In this document: piece by piece, positions 8,701-15,694 of the stretch
Numbering within the stretch: position 1 is the stretch's first letter
How the letters are laid out: the number at the start of each line of letters is the position of its first letter
Assembly (NCBI GenBank): GCA_965221415.1
Contig: OZ244887.1
Span: 868,001 to 932,000, forward strand
From: UBA8337 sp965221415
GTDB taxonomy: Bacteria > Pseudomonadota > Alphaproteobacteria > RS24
Length of the DNA: 64,000 nucleotides
Reading direction: 5' to 3'
The notes under the pieces: model-generated
Told to the model about the DNA's origin: nothing
What the model saw: the letters and a program-made list of their open reading frames with translations, nothing else
The model's database searches: none
Made by a program: the position numbers and the translations under genes

Positions 8701-10577
8701 ATTGGCTAGAGCTTGGCGACCATGATAGTAACCCTAACACAGATGATACTTGGCAGGTTTTTTCGGCTGAGACCTCGACATTCCCGACGACGGGCACATA
8801 TTATCACCTTGGACATTATGACGGCAGCGCAAGGCGCTTTGAGCCGACGGGTACGGCATTGACCCTTGAGACGCTTATCCTTGAGATTCCTGCCTTGGCG
8901 TTTGAGTCATTCGAGAACCAGAACATGGTGGTCGACATGCTTCCAGCGGTAGATGAAACGCCGAATGGTTTTACATGGAGTTTGGAAGATGCGACGTCAT
9001 CTACGGCTGATGCGCGCTTGTTTAATATCAATAGCGAAACGGGTGCGATAACGTGGAAAACCGCGCCTGAATTCGATACGCAGATGAGCGCGGCAATGAA
9101 CAAAGAGTTCCAAGTCACCGTGACAGTGACAGATGGCGGCGACGCAACAGATAGCGTCGATGTGACCATAACACTGCTTGAGAACACAACAGCCCCTGTT
9201 CTGACGCATATTATCGAGGATTTCACGGGATGGAAGGATGTAGCTACCGACGGTTACCCTAGTTTTCATCACACGGTGGAGATGGCGGTACATAGTCTCC
9301 GTTCAGTATCAATAAGAGAGGGGACGGTCTATTTGCCCGATGGCACTATCGTCGAGATTGCGGAGCAGAATAATTATAGAACCTTTGGCGATACGTTTAT
9401 CTGGCTTGAGCAAGCGAATGATGGCACGTGGCAGATTGGTTCGGGTGCCTCGTTGCCAGCGCCCAGCGCAGAAATCTATATTTTTGGACAATATATCCCT
9501 ACTGGGGCTATTCAGACTGGCTATTTTGACTATGTTGGTACGCGGGTGACGACGCCTGAGCCGCTTGAAATTGAACTTGGCAGTGCTTTTGCGATTAATT
9601 TAGTCGAGAACGAAGACGCGGTGATTACGCTTACCGCACCTGATACCACACCGAACGGCCTGACTTGGGCGTTGAGCGGGGTGGATATGAGCCACTTCGA
9701 TATCAGCACGACGGGTGAAATTACGTGGAAAAGCACGCCCGATTACGAGGATGACGTTAACTTCCAGAGTGTTGGCGGCGACAAAAACTTCATTGTCACT
9801 GCGACAGCGACAGATGGCGGCGGCCTTTTCGATACGACGACCATCACCGTGACATTGACCGATGTGTTCGAGACCGCCCCTGTCATCACTGGCGCCATTG
9901 AGGGATTCACGGGGCAAATGAATGCCTTTGCCAATGGTCGCAATGCGGATGATGGCATTTTCCATTTTACGGGGACGATAACTGCGCTTAATGCTTCTTC
10001 TGGTCTGATAACCATAAGCGATGATGCGCAAGCCTATTTGCCCGATGGTAGCGTCGTCGATATTCCGTCTAGCCACACTGTTACCGAAGAGTTTACCAAT
10101 GAGTATCAGGTTTGGCTTGAAGACCGTGACGGCGATGGAACATGGACATTGAACTCGCATGAGTCAACACCGGAGAATTACGAAGTCTATAATATTGGGG
10201 AATATAATTTCTATCCGGGTACTGGTGAAGCAATCTTCACCCCTACGGGTACTGCAGTTACGGATGCTTCGTTTGACAGTCCGCTTGGCGACACGCTGGC
10301 GGTTGATTCCGATGAAGGCCAAGACGAGGTTGTCACGCTTTTCGCCACAGATAGAACGCCGAATGGCCAGACTTGGGTCTTGAGCGGCAGGGACGAGGCT
10401 TCGTTTGAAATCTCTGATACGGGTGTGATTACGTGGGACGAAACGCCTAATTTCGATTCGACCGTGAGTCTGGATGCCACCAATACCAAAGTGTTCAACA
10501 TCATCGCCACAGTGACCGATGATGGCGGCGAAATGGACACGATAGACCTCACCGTCACACTGATAGATGTAGTTTAA
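5760..10577 (+). CDS. Cadherin-repeat adhesin paralogue lacking the C-terminal secretion-type module
   Basis: 1605 residues. The ATG at 5760 is chosen because the same MTFILSAP start recurs in the next two paralogues (MTFTLSAP in the fifth), after a conserved leader with GGAA 5 nt upstream. There is no signal peptide or membrane segment. Order: Calx-beta-like domain (residues about 1-116); two YVISRFQ domains (117-409); then five alternating pairs of an FTG/YLPDG/WLEQ domain and a cadherin domain, the pairs starting near 7024, 7786, 8497, 9202 and 9889. The protein stops immediately after the fifth cadherin (IDLTVTLIDVV). Unlike the first and fifth genes it has no GGYGDD/FESV/TTSLGFDII module, so type I export is doubtful. 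The missing end survives as a non-coding remnant after the stop codon. It is nearly collinear with the next gene, but the fifth FTG domain differs. Role inferred as adhesin-like or as a silent donor of domains; binding partner not known. Confidence 0.93.
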   Translation: MTFILSAPLTATEGTEYEFTITPTAALAADTMIRWQIVPKGALPVTSSDFPSLTGMLSFTSGATTAQTVAFTPTDDARREISKDFELRIYDAADMASEPTALDTQVVTLRDNDDAAGTYGNELLTGNGDANIIGFGTAHGVTANGSAGSDFYVISRFQYGNVEITDTVGTNLVKFDAGVTITDYDEESADGFVKVISRVDLTLSTGAVITIINPVGKFVFQLGSDPIITTYDEFKGEIRAEGSNETSTLRNNEAFQVLTATTDPDISGNSLSAQFSPSFGSASVDVFSSASTSGFSQNGSAGDDFYVISRFQYGNVEITDTVGTNLIKFDVGVTITDYDEESADGFVKVISRVALTLSTGAVITIINPVGKFVFQLGDDDVIATYAEFKGEIRAEGSNETSTLRNNEAFSIPIPSAEVANTAPIITQTGGTMVTVVGETVTPGHAAQTNVNVNGVDATDGVFSYTGLVSYDSSSDEVHVFMSSSSTEPNRAYLPDGRVIDIPTARFAASVPASDNPYIWLEQDADGNWQLGTGVAFPSEDNTFYALAQWDNNEDRTLRFGDVAFQTPFTHEYTSFRFDSEENQDVAVSMDALTATDTTPNGLTWSLGGVDAALFEIDSVTGEITWIEEPDYETLNSADGDKDFQLTAIVKDGGNFEDSIALTVTLTDGNDAPVIINVLEDFTGQRDVFLNGENAHDGVFHYTGTVRTPFGGTVYTQDIVIYLADGTILEVPDLSVRTNYEYPEFWVARVDDDSNPNTPAVWQFFESGTSTFPPDGRFYHLGFYDLDGTRKFAPNGTSVTDGTIVVGVDGTVAADGSLAIDSAENQNTVVTLSATDLDGDTLTWELTGGADMNRFAIDRDTGAITWVTSPEFDTRDSADSDKQFQVTATVRDTVGSDEIALTVTLVENTDPVIGTVIEGFTGWRDVFVNGDNDTDGTFHYTGRVVISGGLVFVVNVDIYLDDGTVIDIPNVRVASNFVDGEYWLELGDHDSNPNTDDTWQVFSAETSTFPTTGTYYHLGHYDGSARRFEPTGTALTLETLILEIPALAFESFENQNMVVDMLPAVDETPNGFTWSLEDATSSTADARLFNINSETGAITWKTAPEFDTQMSAAMNKEFQVTVTVTDGGDATDSVDVTITLLENTTAPVLTHIIEDFTGWKDVATDGYPSFHHTVEMAVHSLRSVSIREGTVYLPDGTIVEIAEQNNYRTFGDTFIWLEQANDGTWQIGSGASLPAPSAEIYIFGQYIPTGAIQTGYFDYVGTRVTTPEPLEIELGSAFAINLVENEDAVITLTAPDTTPNGLTWALSGVDMSHFDISTTGEITWKSTPDYEDDVNFQSVGGDKNFIVTATATDGGGLFDTTTITVTLTDVFETAPVITGAIEGFTGQMNAFANGRNADDGIFHFTGTITALNASSGLITISDDAQAYLPDGSVVDIPSSHTVTEEFTNEYQVWLEDRDGDGTWTLNSHESTPENYEVYNIGEYNFYPGTGEAIFTPTGTAVTDASFDSPLGDTLAVDSDEGQDEVVTLFATDRTPNGQTWVLSGRDEASFEISDTGVITWDETPNFDSTVSLDATNTKVFNIIATVTDDGGEMDTIDLTVTLIDVV
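6108..6986 (+). repeat. 879-bp near-identical N-terminal repeat, copy in gene 2 (two YVISRFQ domains)
   Basis: It encodes two tandem domains containing DFYVISRFQYGNVEITDT, VKFDAGVTITDYDEE, LTLSTGAVITII and FVFQLG, joined by a QVLTATTDPDISG linker. The segment is exactly 879 bp in genes 2, 3 and 4, with only scattered base changes including few silent ones. The domain's function is not known to me. Confidence 0.85.
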
Positions 10578-10606
10578 ACAACCAGTCTCGGCTTGATATT
10601 ATCGAG
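10578..10606 (+). pseudogene. Fossil of the lost C-terminal codons after gene 2
   Basis: Directly after the TAA the DNA reads ACAACCAGTCTCGGC, i.e. T-T-S-L-G in frame with the stop, then TTGATATTATCGAG. With one T restored this is the GFDII end of genes 1 and 5, with the old TAG now GAG. This indicates that the gene once ended in the secretion-type module and that an internal deletion joined the last cadherin to the module's final bases. The stretch still serves as a promoter. Confidence 0.7.
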
Positions 10607-10621
10607 TATCTTACGTAGAAT
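10593..10621 (+). promoter_or_regulatory. Sigma-70-like promoter of gene 3
   Basis: -35 TTGATA (10593-10598), 17-bp spacer, -10 TAGAAT (10616-10621); each hexamer matches 5 of 6. It lies in the C-terminal-codon fossil after gene 2. The base lost from the fossil is outside the hexamers, so the promoter geometry is intact. Confidence 0.65.
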
Positions 10622-10689
10622 ATAAGCGAATCCTTGTCCGTGCTTTACTTTTTGCGTGTGAAATAACAACAACAAGAACGGAACAAAAA
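10622..10689 (+). promoter_or_regulatory. 5' leader of gene 3 with weak hairpin and ribosome site
   Basis: TTTAC (10644-10648) can pair with GTGAA (10658-10662) through one U-G wobble around the conserved TTTTGCG loop. GGAAC (10680-10684) lies 5-6 nt before the ATG. The leader is nearly identical to that of gene 4 from the loop to the start codon. Confidence 0.48.
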
Positions 10690-13600
10690 ATGACTTTTAT
10701 CCTTTCCGCCCCTTTGACCGCCACTGAAGGCACTGAGTACGAGTTTACTATCACGCCGACTGCGGCTCTGGCAGATGCGACGATGATTCGTTGGCAGATT
10801 GTCCCGAAAGGGGCGTTGCCGGTTACAAGTTCTGACTTTCCTTCTCTGACAGGGATGCTTAGCTTTACGGTTGGTGCGACCGCCGCACAAACCGTGACCT
10901 TTACACCAACCGATGATGCAAGACGAGAGATATCAAAAGACTTTGAGCTGCGTATCTACGATACCGCCGATGATACCACTCCGCTTGATACACAAGTCGT
11001 CACGCTCAGAGATAATGATGATGCCACAGGGACTTATGGTAACGAGCTTCTCACCGGTAATGGTGATGCAAATATCATAGGTTTTGGTACGGCGCATGGC
11101 GTTACAGCGAATGGTAGTGCTGGCAGTGATTTCTATGTGATTAGCCGTTTCCAGTATGGGAATGTTGAGATAACCGATACAGTTGGAACGAACCTTGTCA
11201 AGTTTGATGCTGGTGTGACGATAACGGATTATGATGAAGAAAGTGCTGATGGTTTTGTTAAGGTAATCTCCCGTGTTGATTTGACGCTTTCGACGGGTGC
11301 TGTGATTACGATTATCAACCCTGTTGGTAAGTTTGTATTCCAGCTTGGTAGTGACCCGATTATTACGACCTATGATGAGTTTAAGGGGGAGATTAGGGCA
11401 GAAGGCAGCAATGAGACCAGTACTTTAAGGAATAATGAAGCTTTTCAGGTGCTGACGGCGACAACTGACCCAGACATTTCTGGTAATAGTCTGTCTGCTC
11501 AATTTTCTCCTTCTTTTGGTTCTGCGAGTGTAGATGTATTCAGTTCGGCTTCTACTTCTGGGTTTAGCCAAAATGGTAGTGCTGGTGATGATTTCTATGT
11601 GATTAGCCGTTTCCAATATGGGAATGTTGAGATAACCGATACAGTTGGAACGAACCTTATCAAGTTTGATGTCGGTGTGACGATAACGGATTATGATGAG
11701 GAAAGTGCTGATGGTTTTGTTAAGGTAATCTCTCGTGTTGATTTGACGCTTTCGACGGGTGCTGTGATTACGATTATCAACCCTGTTGGTAAGTTTGTAT
11801 TCCAGCTTGGTGATGATGACGTTATTGCGACCTATGCTGAGTTCAAGGGGGAGATTAGGGCAGAAGGCAGCAATGAGACCAGTACTTTAAGGAATAACGA
11901 AGCTTTCTCCATTCCTATCCCATCGGCGGAAGTTGCGAACACCGCGCCCATTATTACGCAAACAGGCGGCACGATGGTGACAAACACCCAGACCATCACG
12001 CCGGACCACGCCGCACAGATAAATATCAATATCAATGGTGTGGATGCTACTGATGGTGTTTTCCATTTTACGGGGATAGTAGATTATACTGAGAGTAATG
12101 GTGACATATTCGTATTTAGGCCTAGCTCTTCCACTGAGCCTGGCCGCGTTTATTTGCCCGATGGCCGCATCATCGATATTCCGAGTGCAACGTTTTCCAC
12201 TAGCGCGCCAGCTTCTGATAACCCTTATATTTGGCTTGAGCAGGCTACCGATGGGACGTGGCAGTTAGCCGGGGCTGCGGCGCTTCCGTCAGATGGTCGC
12301 CCATTCTATGTTCTTGCGCGGTTCAATAATGATGAGGGTGGCCTTGACGATGTTGGTACGGAGTCTTTTCAGACGCCATTTACCTATGAATATACAAGCT
12401 TTAGGTTTGATTCAGAAGAAAACCAAGATGTGGCGGTGTCTATGGACGCGCTTACAGCGACGGATGCCACGCCGAATGGTCTCACGTGGACGTTGGTTGG
12501 TGCGGACGCGGCACTGTTTGAAATCGACAGCGCAACGGGCGAGATTACTTGGATAGAAGAGCCTGATTATGAAACGCTCAATAGTGCTAGCGGCGACAAA
12601 GACTTCCAAGTAACGGCGATAGCTAAAGATGATGACAATTTCGAAGACAGCATTGCGCTGACGGTGACATTAACCGATGGCAATGATGCACCGCGCATTA
12701 TTCACCTCGTTGAGGACTTCACGGGCTATACGGGCGGCTATGTCAATGGTCGTAATGCCGCTGATGGATTTTTTGATTACACGTTCGAGGTAAACTTTAT
12801 ATCCGCGTCAACCGAAGTTGTGAATGGGCGTAGTGTGGAGGGAGATAATTTAGTAATAGAAGAAGGTGGGCGTGCCTATTTATCCGATGGCACTGCCATA
12901 GACATTCCAGCTGGGGATGCATTTTCCATTCACCGCGGTTCGGAAACGGAAAACTTCTGGCTTCAGCAAGCGGCAAATGGAACGTGGGAACTAAAGCATA
13001 GTGGAACCCGACCAGAACCTGGCGCAGCATTTGCATATCTTTTTCTTGGATCATTTAACCAATGCACCCTTGAATTTTCAGGCGCGGGTCAACGCTTTGG
13101 TAGTGTTGGAAACTACGTTGAGGATACGACGATTGTTATTGGCGTTGATGGCACTGTTGCGGCTGATGGCTCCCTTGCGATTGACTCGGCTGAAAACCAA
13201 AACACGGTCGCCACGCTTCGCGCAGTGGACCTTGATGGCGATACGCTCACATGGGAGCTAACGGGTGGCGATGATATTGCCCGCTTTGACATCAACCGCG
13301 ACACGGGTGAGATAACGTGGGTAACGTCGCCTGAATTCGATACGGTGTCGAGCGTGGCAAGCACCAAAGAGTTTCAAGTCACCGCGACAGTGACCGATAC
13401 TGTCGGCGGCGGCAGCGATGAGATTGCGCTGACTGTGACCCTGATTGACAACACCGACCCTGTTATCGGAACTGTCATCGAGGACTTCACGGGGCAACGC
13501 GATGTCTTTGTCAATGGAGAAGATGACAGCGATGGGGTTTTCCATTTTTCAGGGCGGGTATTGTTTTTTTCAGGAGATGCTAGTACACGGGACGTTAAGA

Positions 13601-15567
13601 TTTATTTGGAGGATGGCACCATCCTCGATATTCCAAATTTGAGAGTTAGTACCAATTTTCAGAATATGGATTATTGGGTGGCCCTTGCCGACCATGATAG
13701 TGACTCTACCACAGATGATGTTTGGCAGTTGTTTTCAACTGATGTCTCGACATTCCCGACGACGGGCACATATTATCACCTTGCAAATTATGACCTTAGC
13801 AGATCATTCTTAGAACGCACTGCGTATACGGGTACTAGAGTTAACAATGAGAATGTTATCCTTGCGCCGACGGCCTTGGCGTTTGAGTCAGTCGAGAACC
13901 AGAACATGGTGGTCGACATGCTTCCAGCGCGGGATGACACTTTTAATGGTCTGACGTGGAGCTTGGACGATGAAACTGTTGGTGATGCGCGCTTCTTTAA
14001 CATCGACAGCGAAACGGGTGCGATAACGTGGAAAACCGCGCCTGAATTCAGCACGATTGTGAGTGAAGACACCGCCAACCCTAAAACCTTCCAAGTCACT
14101 GCGACAGTGACCGATGGCGGCGACGCAACAGATAGCGTTGAGGTGACCATAACACTGCTTGAGAACACAACAGCCCCTGTTCTGACGCATACTATCGAGG
14201 ATTTCACAGGCTGGAAGGATGTAGCTACCGACGGTTATACTAGTTTTCATCACACGGTGGAGATAGAGGTGCATAGTCTCATTTCAGCATCAATAAACGA
14301 GGGGACGGTCTATTTGCCCGATGGCACTATCGTCGAGGTTGCGGCGCAGGGTAGGTATAGAACCGGTGGCGGCGATACGTTTATCTGGCTTGAGCAAGCG
14401 AATGATGGCACGTGGCAGATTGGTTCGGGTGCCTCGTTGCCAGCGCCCAGCGCAGAAATCTATATTTTTGGACAATATATCCCTACTGGACTTATTTCTA
14501 CTGGCTATTTTGACTATGTTGGTACGCGGGTGACGACGCCTGAGCCGCTTGAAATTACGCTTGGCAGTGCTTTTGCGATTAATTCAGTCGAGAACGAAGA
14601 CGCGGTGATTACGCTTTCCGCATCTGATACCACACCGAATGGCCTGACTTGGGAGTTGGACGAGACGGGTGACCATGCCTCCTTTGATATCAGCACGACG
14701 GGTGAAATTACGTGGAAAACCACGCCCGATTATGAGGATGATACTAACTTCCAGAGTGTTGGCGGCGACAAAGATTTCGTTGTGACTGCCCGCGTGACAG
14801 ATGGTGGCGGGATGCAAGACACGACGACCATCACCATCACATTGACCGATGTGTTCGAGACCGCCCCTATCATCTCTGGCACCATCGAGGGATTCACGGG
14901 CTACGCGAATGTCCCTGTTAGGGGGCGGGGTAGTGATAGGAGCGACGATTTTAGTGGCGGCGTTTTCCATCACACGGCGGTGTTCTCGCCAGATTCTTCT
15001 GAAGTTGGGGGAGACGTAAACGACGACGCTGTGGCCTATCTGCCCGATGGCACGGAATTGCAGCTCCCGGACAATTACGATGTTGGTGTATCCGCTGGTC
15101 ATCTCTGGCTTGAAAGCCCTGACGGTGGTACGACATGGGAGTTTGCCGCCGACACTTCTAGCTTCCCGACAGAAGGCACATTCTATGCTTTTGGAGAGCA
15201 TGATGGCTTCGGCGGTAGCTTTCTCTACTATGGTACTGCAGTCACGGAGGCTACGACGATTGTTGTTGCGCGTGGCGACACGCTGGCGGTTGCGTCAGCT
15301 GAGAACCAAGACGAGGTGATTACGCTTTTCGCCACAGATGGAACGCCGAATGGTCAGACTTGGACACTCAGCGGCACGGACGAGGCTTCGTTTGAAATCA
15401 ATGAAGATACGGGTGAAATCACTTGGGGCACGACGCCTAATTTCGATTCGACCGTGAGTCTGGATGCCACCAATACCAAAGTGTTCAACATCATCGCCAC
15501 AGTGACCGACGATGGCGGCGAAATGGACACGCTCGCCCTCACCGTCACACTGATAGATGTGGTGTAG
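10690..15567 (+). CDS. Cadherin-repeat adhesin paralogue, tandem duplicate of the preceding gene, no C-terminal secretion-type module
   Basis: 1625 residues. ATG at 10690 follows GGAAC with about 5-6 nt spacing, inside a leader almost identical to that of the next gene. The architecture copies the preceding gene: Calx-beta-like N-terminus, two YVISRFQ domains (11029-11907), and five FTG-plus-cadherin pairs beginning near 11944, 12697, 13462, 14182 and 14872. Both genes end in the same cadherin (FDSTVSLDATNTKVF, then VTLIDVV). The fifth FTG domain (14872-15295, with PDSSEVGG and TFYAFGEHDG) is unlike its counterpart in the preceding gene but closely resembles domains at 57013 and 59728 in the giant fifth gene, which suggests domain exchange. 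The protein holds the only cysteine I noticed in the whole locus (13063-13065). It lacks the C-terminal RTX-like module; a remnant lies after the TAG. Function is inferred only from the family: calcium-stabilised extracellular adhesin, if it is exported at all. Confidence 0.93.
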   Translation: MTFILSAPLTATEGTEYEFTITPTAALADATMIRWQIVPKGALPVTSSDFPSLTGMLSFTVGATAAQTVTFTPTDDARREISKDFELRIYDTADDTTPLDTQVVTLRDNDDATGTYGNELLTGNGDANIIGFGTAHGVTANGSAGSDFYVISRFQYGNVEITDTVGTNLVKFDAGVTITDYDEESADGFVKVISRVDLTLSTGAVITIINPVGKFVFQLGSDPIITTYDEFKGEIRAEGSNETSTLRNNEAFQVLTATTDPDISGNSLSAQFSPSFGSASVDVFSSASTSGFSQNGSAGDDFYVISRFQYGNVEITDTVGTNLIKFDVGVTITDYDEESADGFVKVISRVDLTLSTGAVITIINPVGKFVFQLGDDDVIATYAEFKGEIRAEGSNETSTLRNNEAFSIPIPSAEVANTAPIITQTGGTMVTNTQTITPDHAAQINININGVDATDGVFHFTGIVDYTESNGDIFVFRPSSSTEPGRVYLPDGRIIDIPSATFSTSAPASDNPYIWLEQATDGTWQLAGAAALPSDGRPFYVLARFNNDEGGLDDVGTESFQTPFTYEYTSFRFDSEENQDVAVSMDALTATDATPNGLTWTLVGADAALFEIDSATGEITWIEEPDYETLNSASGDKDFQVTAIAKDDDNFEDSIALTVTLTDGNDAPRIIHLVEDFTGYTGGYVNGRNAADGFFDYTFEVNFISASTEVVNGRSVEGDNLVIEEGGRAYLSDGTAIDIPAGDAFSIHRGSETENFWLQQAANGTWELKHSGTRPEPGAAFAYLFLGSFNQCTLEFSGAGQRFGSVGNYVEDTTIVIGVDGTVAADGSLAIDSAENQNTVATLRAVDLDGDTLTWELTGGDDIARFDINRDTGEITWVTSPEFDTVSSVASTKEFQVTATVTDTVGGGSDEIALTVTLIDNTDPVIGTVIEDFTGQRDVFVNGEDDSDGVFHFSGRVLFFSGDASTRDVKIYLEDGTILDIPNLRVSTNFQNMDYWVALADHDSDSTTDDVWQLFSTDVSTFPTTGTYYHLANYDLSRSFLERTAYTGTRVNNENVILAPTALAFESVENQNMVVDMLPARDDTFNGLTWSLDDETVGDARFFNIDSETGAITWKTAPEFSTIVSEDTANPKTFQVTATVTDGGDATDSVEVTITLLENTTAPVLTHTIEDFTGWKDVATDGYTSFHHTVEIEVHSLISASINEGTVYLPDGTIVEVAAQGRYRTGGGDTFIWLEQANDGTWQIGSGASLPAPSAEIYIFGQYIPTGLISTGYFDYVGTRVTTPEPLEITLGSAFAINSVENEDAVITLSASDTTPNGLTWELDETGDHASFDISTTGEITWKTTPDYEDDTNFQSVGGDKDFVVTARVTDGGGMQDTTTITITLTDVFETAPIISGTIEGFTGYANVPVRGRGSDRSDDFSGGVFHHTAVFSPDSSEVGGDVNDDAVAYLPDGTELQLPDNYDVGVSAGHLWLESPDGGTTWEFAADTSSFPTEGTFYAFGEHDGFGGSFLYYGTAVTEATTIVVARGDTLAVASAENQDEVITLFATDGTPNGQTWTLSGTDEASFEINEDTGEITWGTTPNFDSTVSLDATNTKVFNIIATVTDDGGEMDTLALTVTLIDVV
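11029..11907 (+). repeat. 879-bp near-identical N-terminal repeat, copy in gene 3
   Basis: Same length and order as the copy in gene 2. One visible coding difference is Asp in place of Ala in the second domain (ISRVDLTL versus ISRVALTL), so this copy carries the first-domain variant in both domains. That is what local gene conversion would produce. Confidence 0.85.
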
Positions 15568-15608
15568 CGACAACCAGTCTCATCACCAGTTGCTTTGACA
15601 GAATCTAG
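15568..15608 (+). pseudogene. Fossil of the lost C-terminal codons after gene 3
   Basis: After the TAG comes CGACAACCAGTCTC, then about 10 extra bases, then GCTTTGACAGAATCTAG. The second part matches the last codons of gene 1 (GGCTTTGACATTATCTAG), including its old stop. The first part has the same ACAACCAGTCTC variant as the fossils after genes 2 and 4, so the three probably trace to one deletion. Confidence 0.65.
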
Positions 15609-15623
15609 TATCTTAAGTACAGT
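15595..15623 (+). promoter_or_regulatory. Sigma-70-like promoter of gene 4
   Basis: -35 TTGACA (15595-15600), 17-bp spacer, -10 TACAGT (15618-15623). The sequence is closer to the gene 1/gene 2 junction than to the junctions on either side. The 10-base insertion in this fossil lies upstream of the -35 box. Confidence 0.62.
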
Positions 15624-15694
15624 ATGAGCAGAACGTTTGCGTCCGTGTTTTACTTTTTGCGTGTGAAATAACAACAACAAGAACGGAACAAAAA
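15624..15694 (+). promoter_or_regulatory. 5' leader of gene 4 with weak hairpin, ribosome site and a 15-codon mini-ORF
   Basis: TTTAC (15649-15653) pairs with GTGAA (15663-15667) around TTTTGCG. GGAA (15685-15688) is 6 nt before the ATG. An ATG at 15624 opens a 15-codon frame (MSRTFASVFYFLRVK) that ends at 15671, 23 nt before the gene. Confidence 0.48.

Noticed and set aside
10575..10624. Programmed stop-codon readthrough of gene 2 into the TTSLG fossil
   Set aside because: Only five codons stay in register before the frame is lost, and in genes 3 and 4 the fossil is out of frame with the stop. Readthrough would not rebuild the module.
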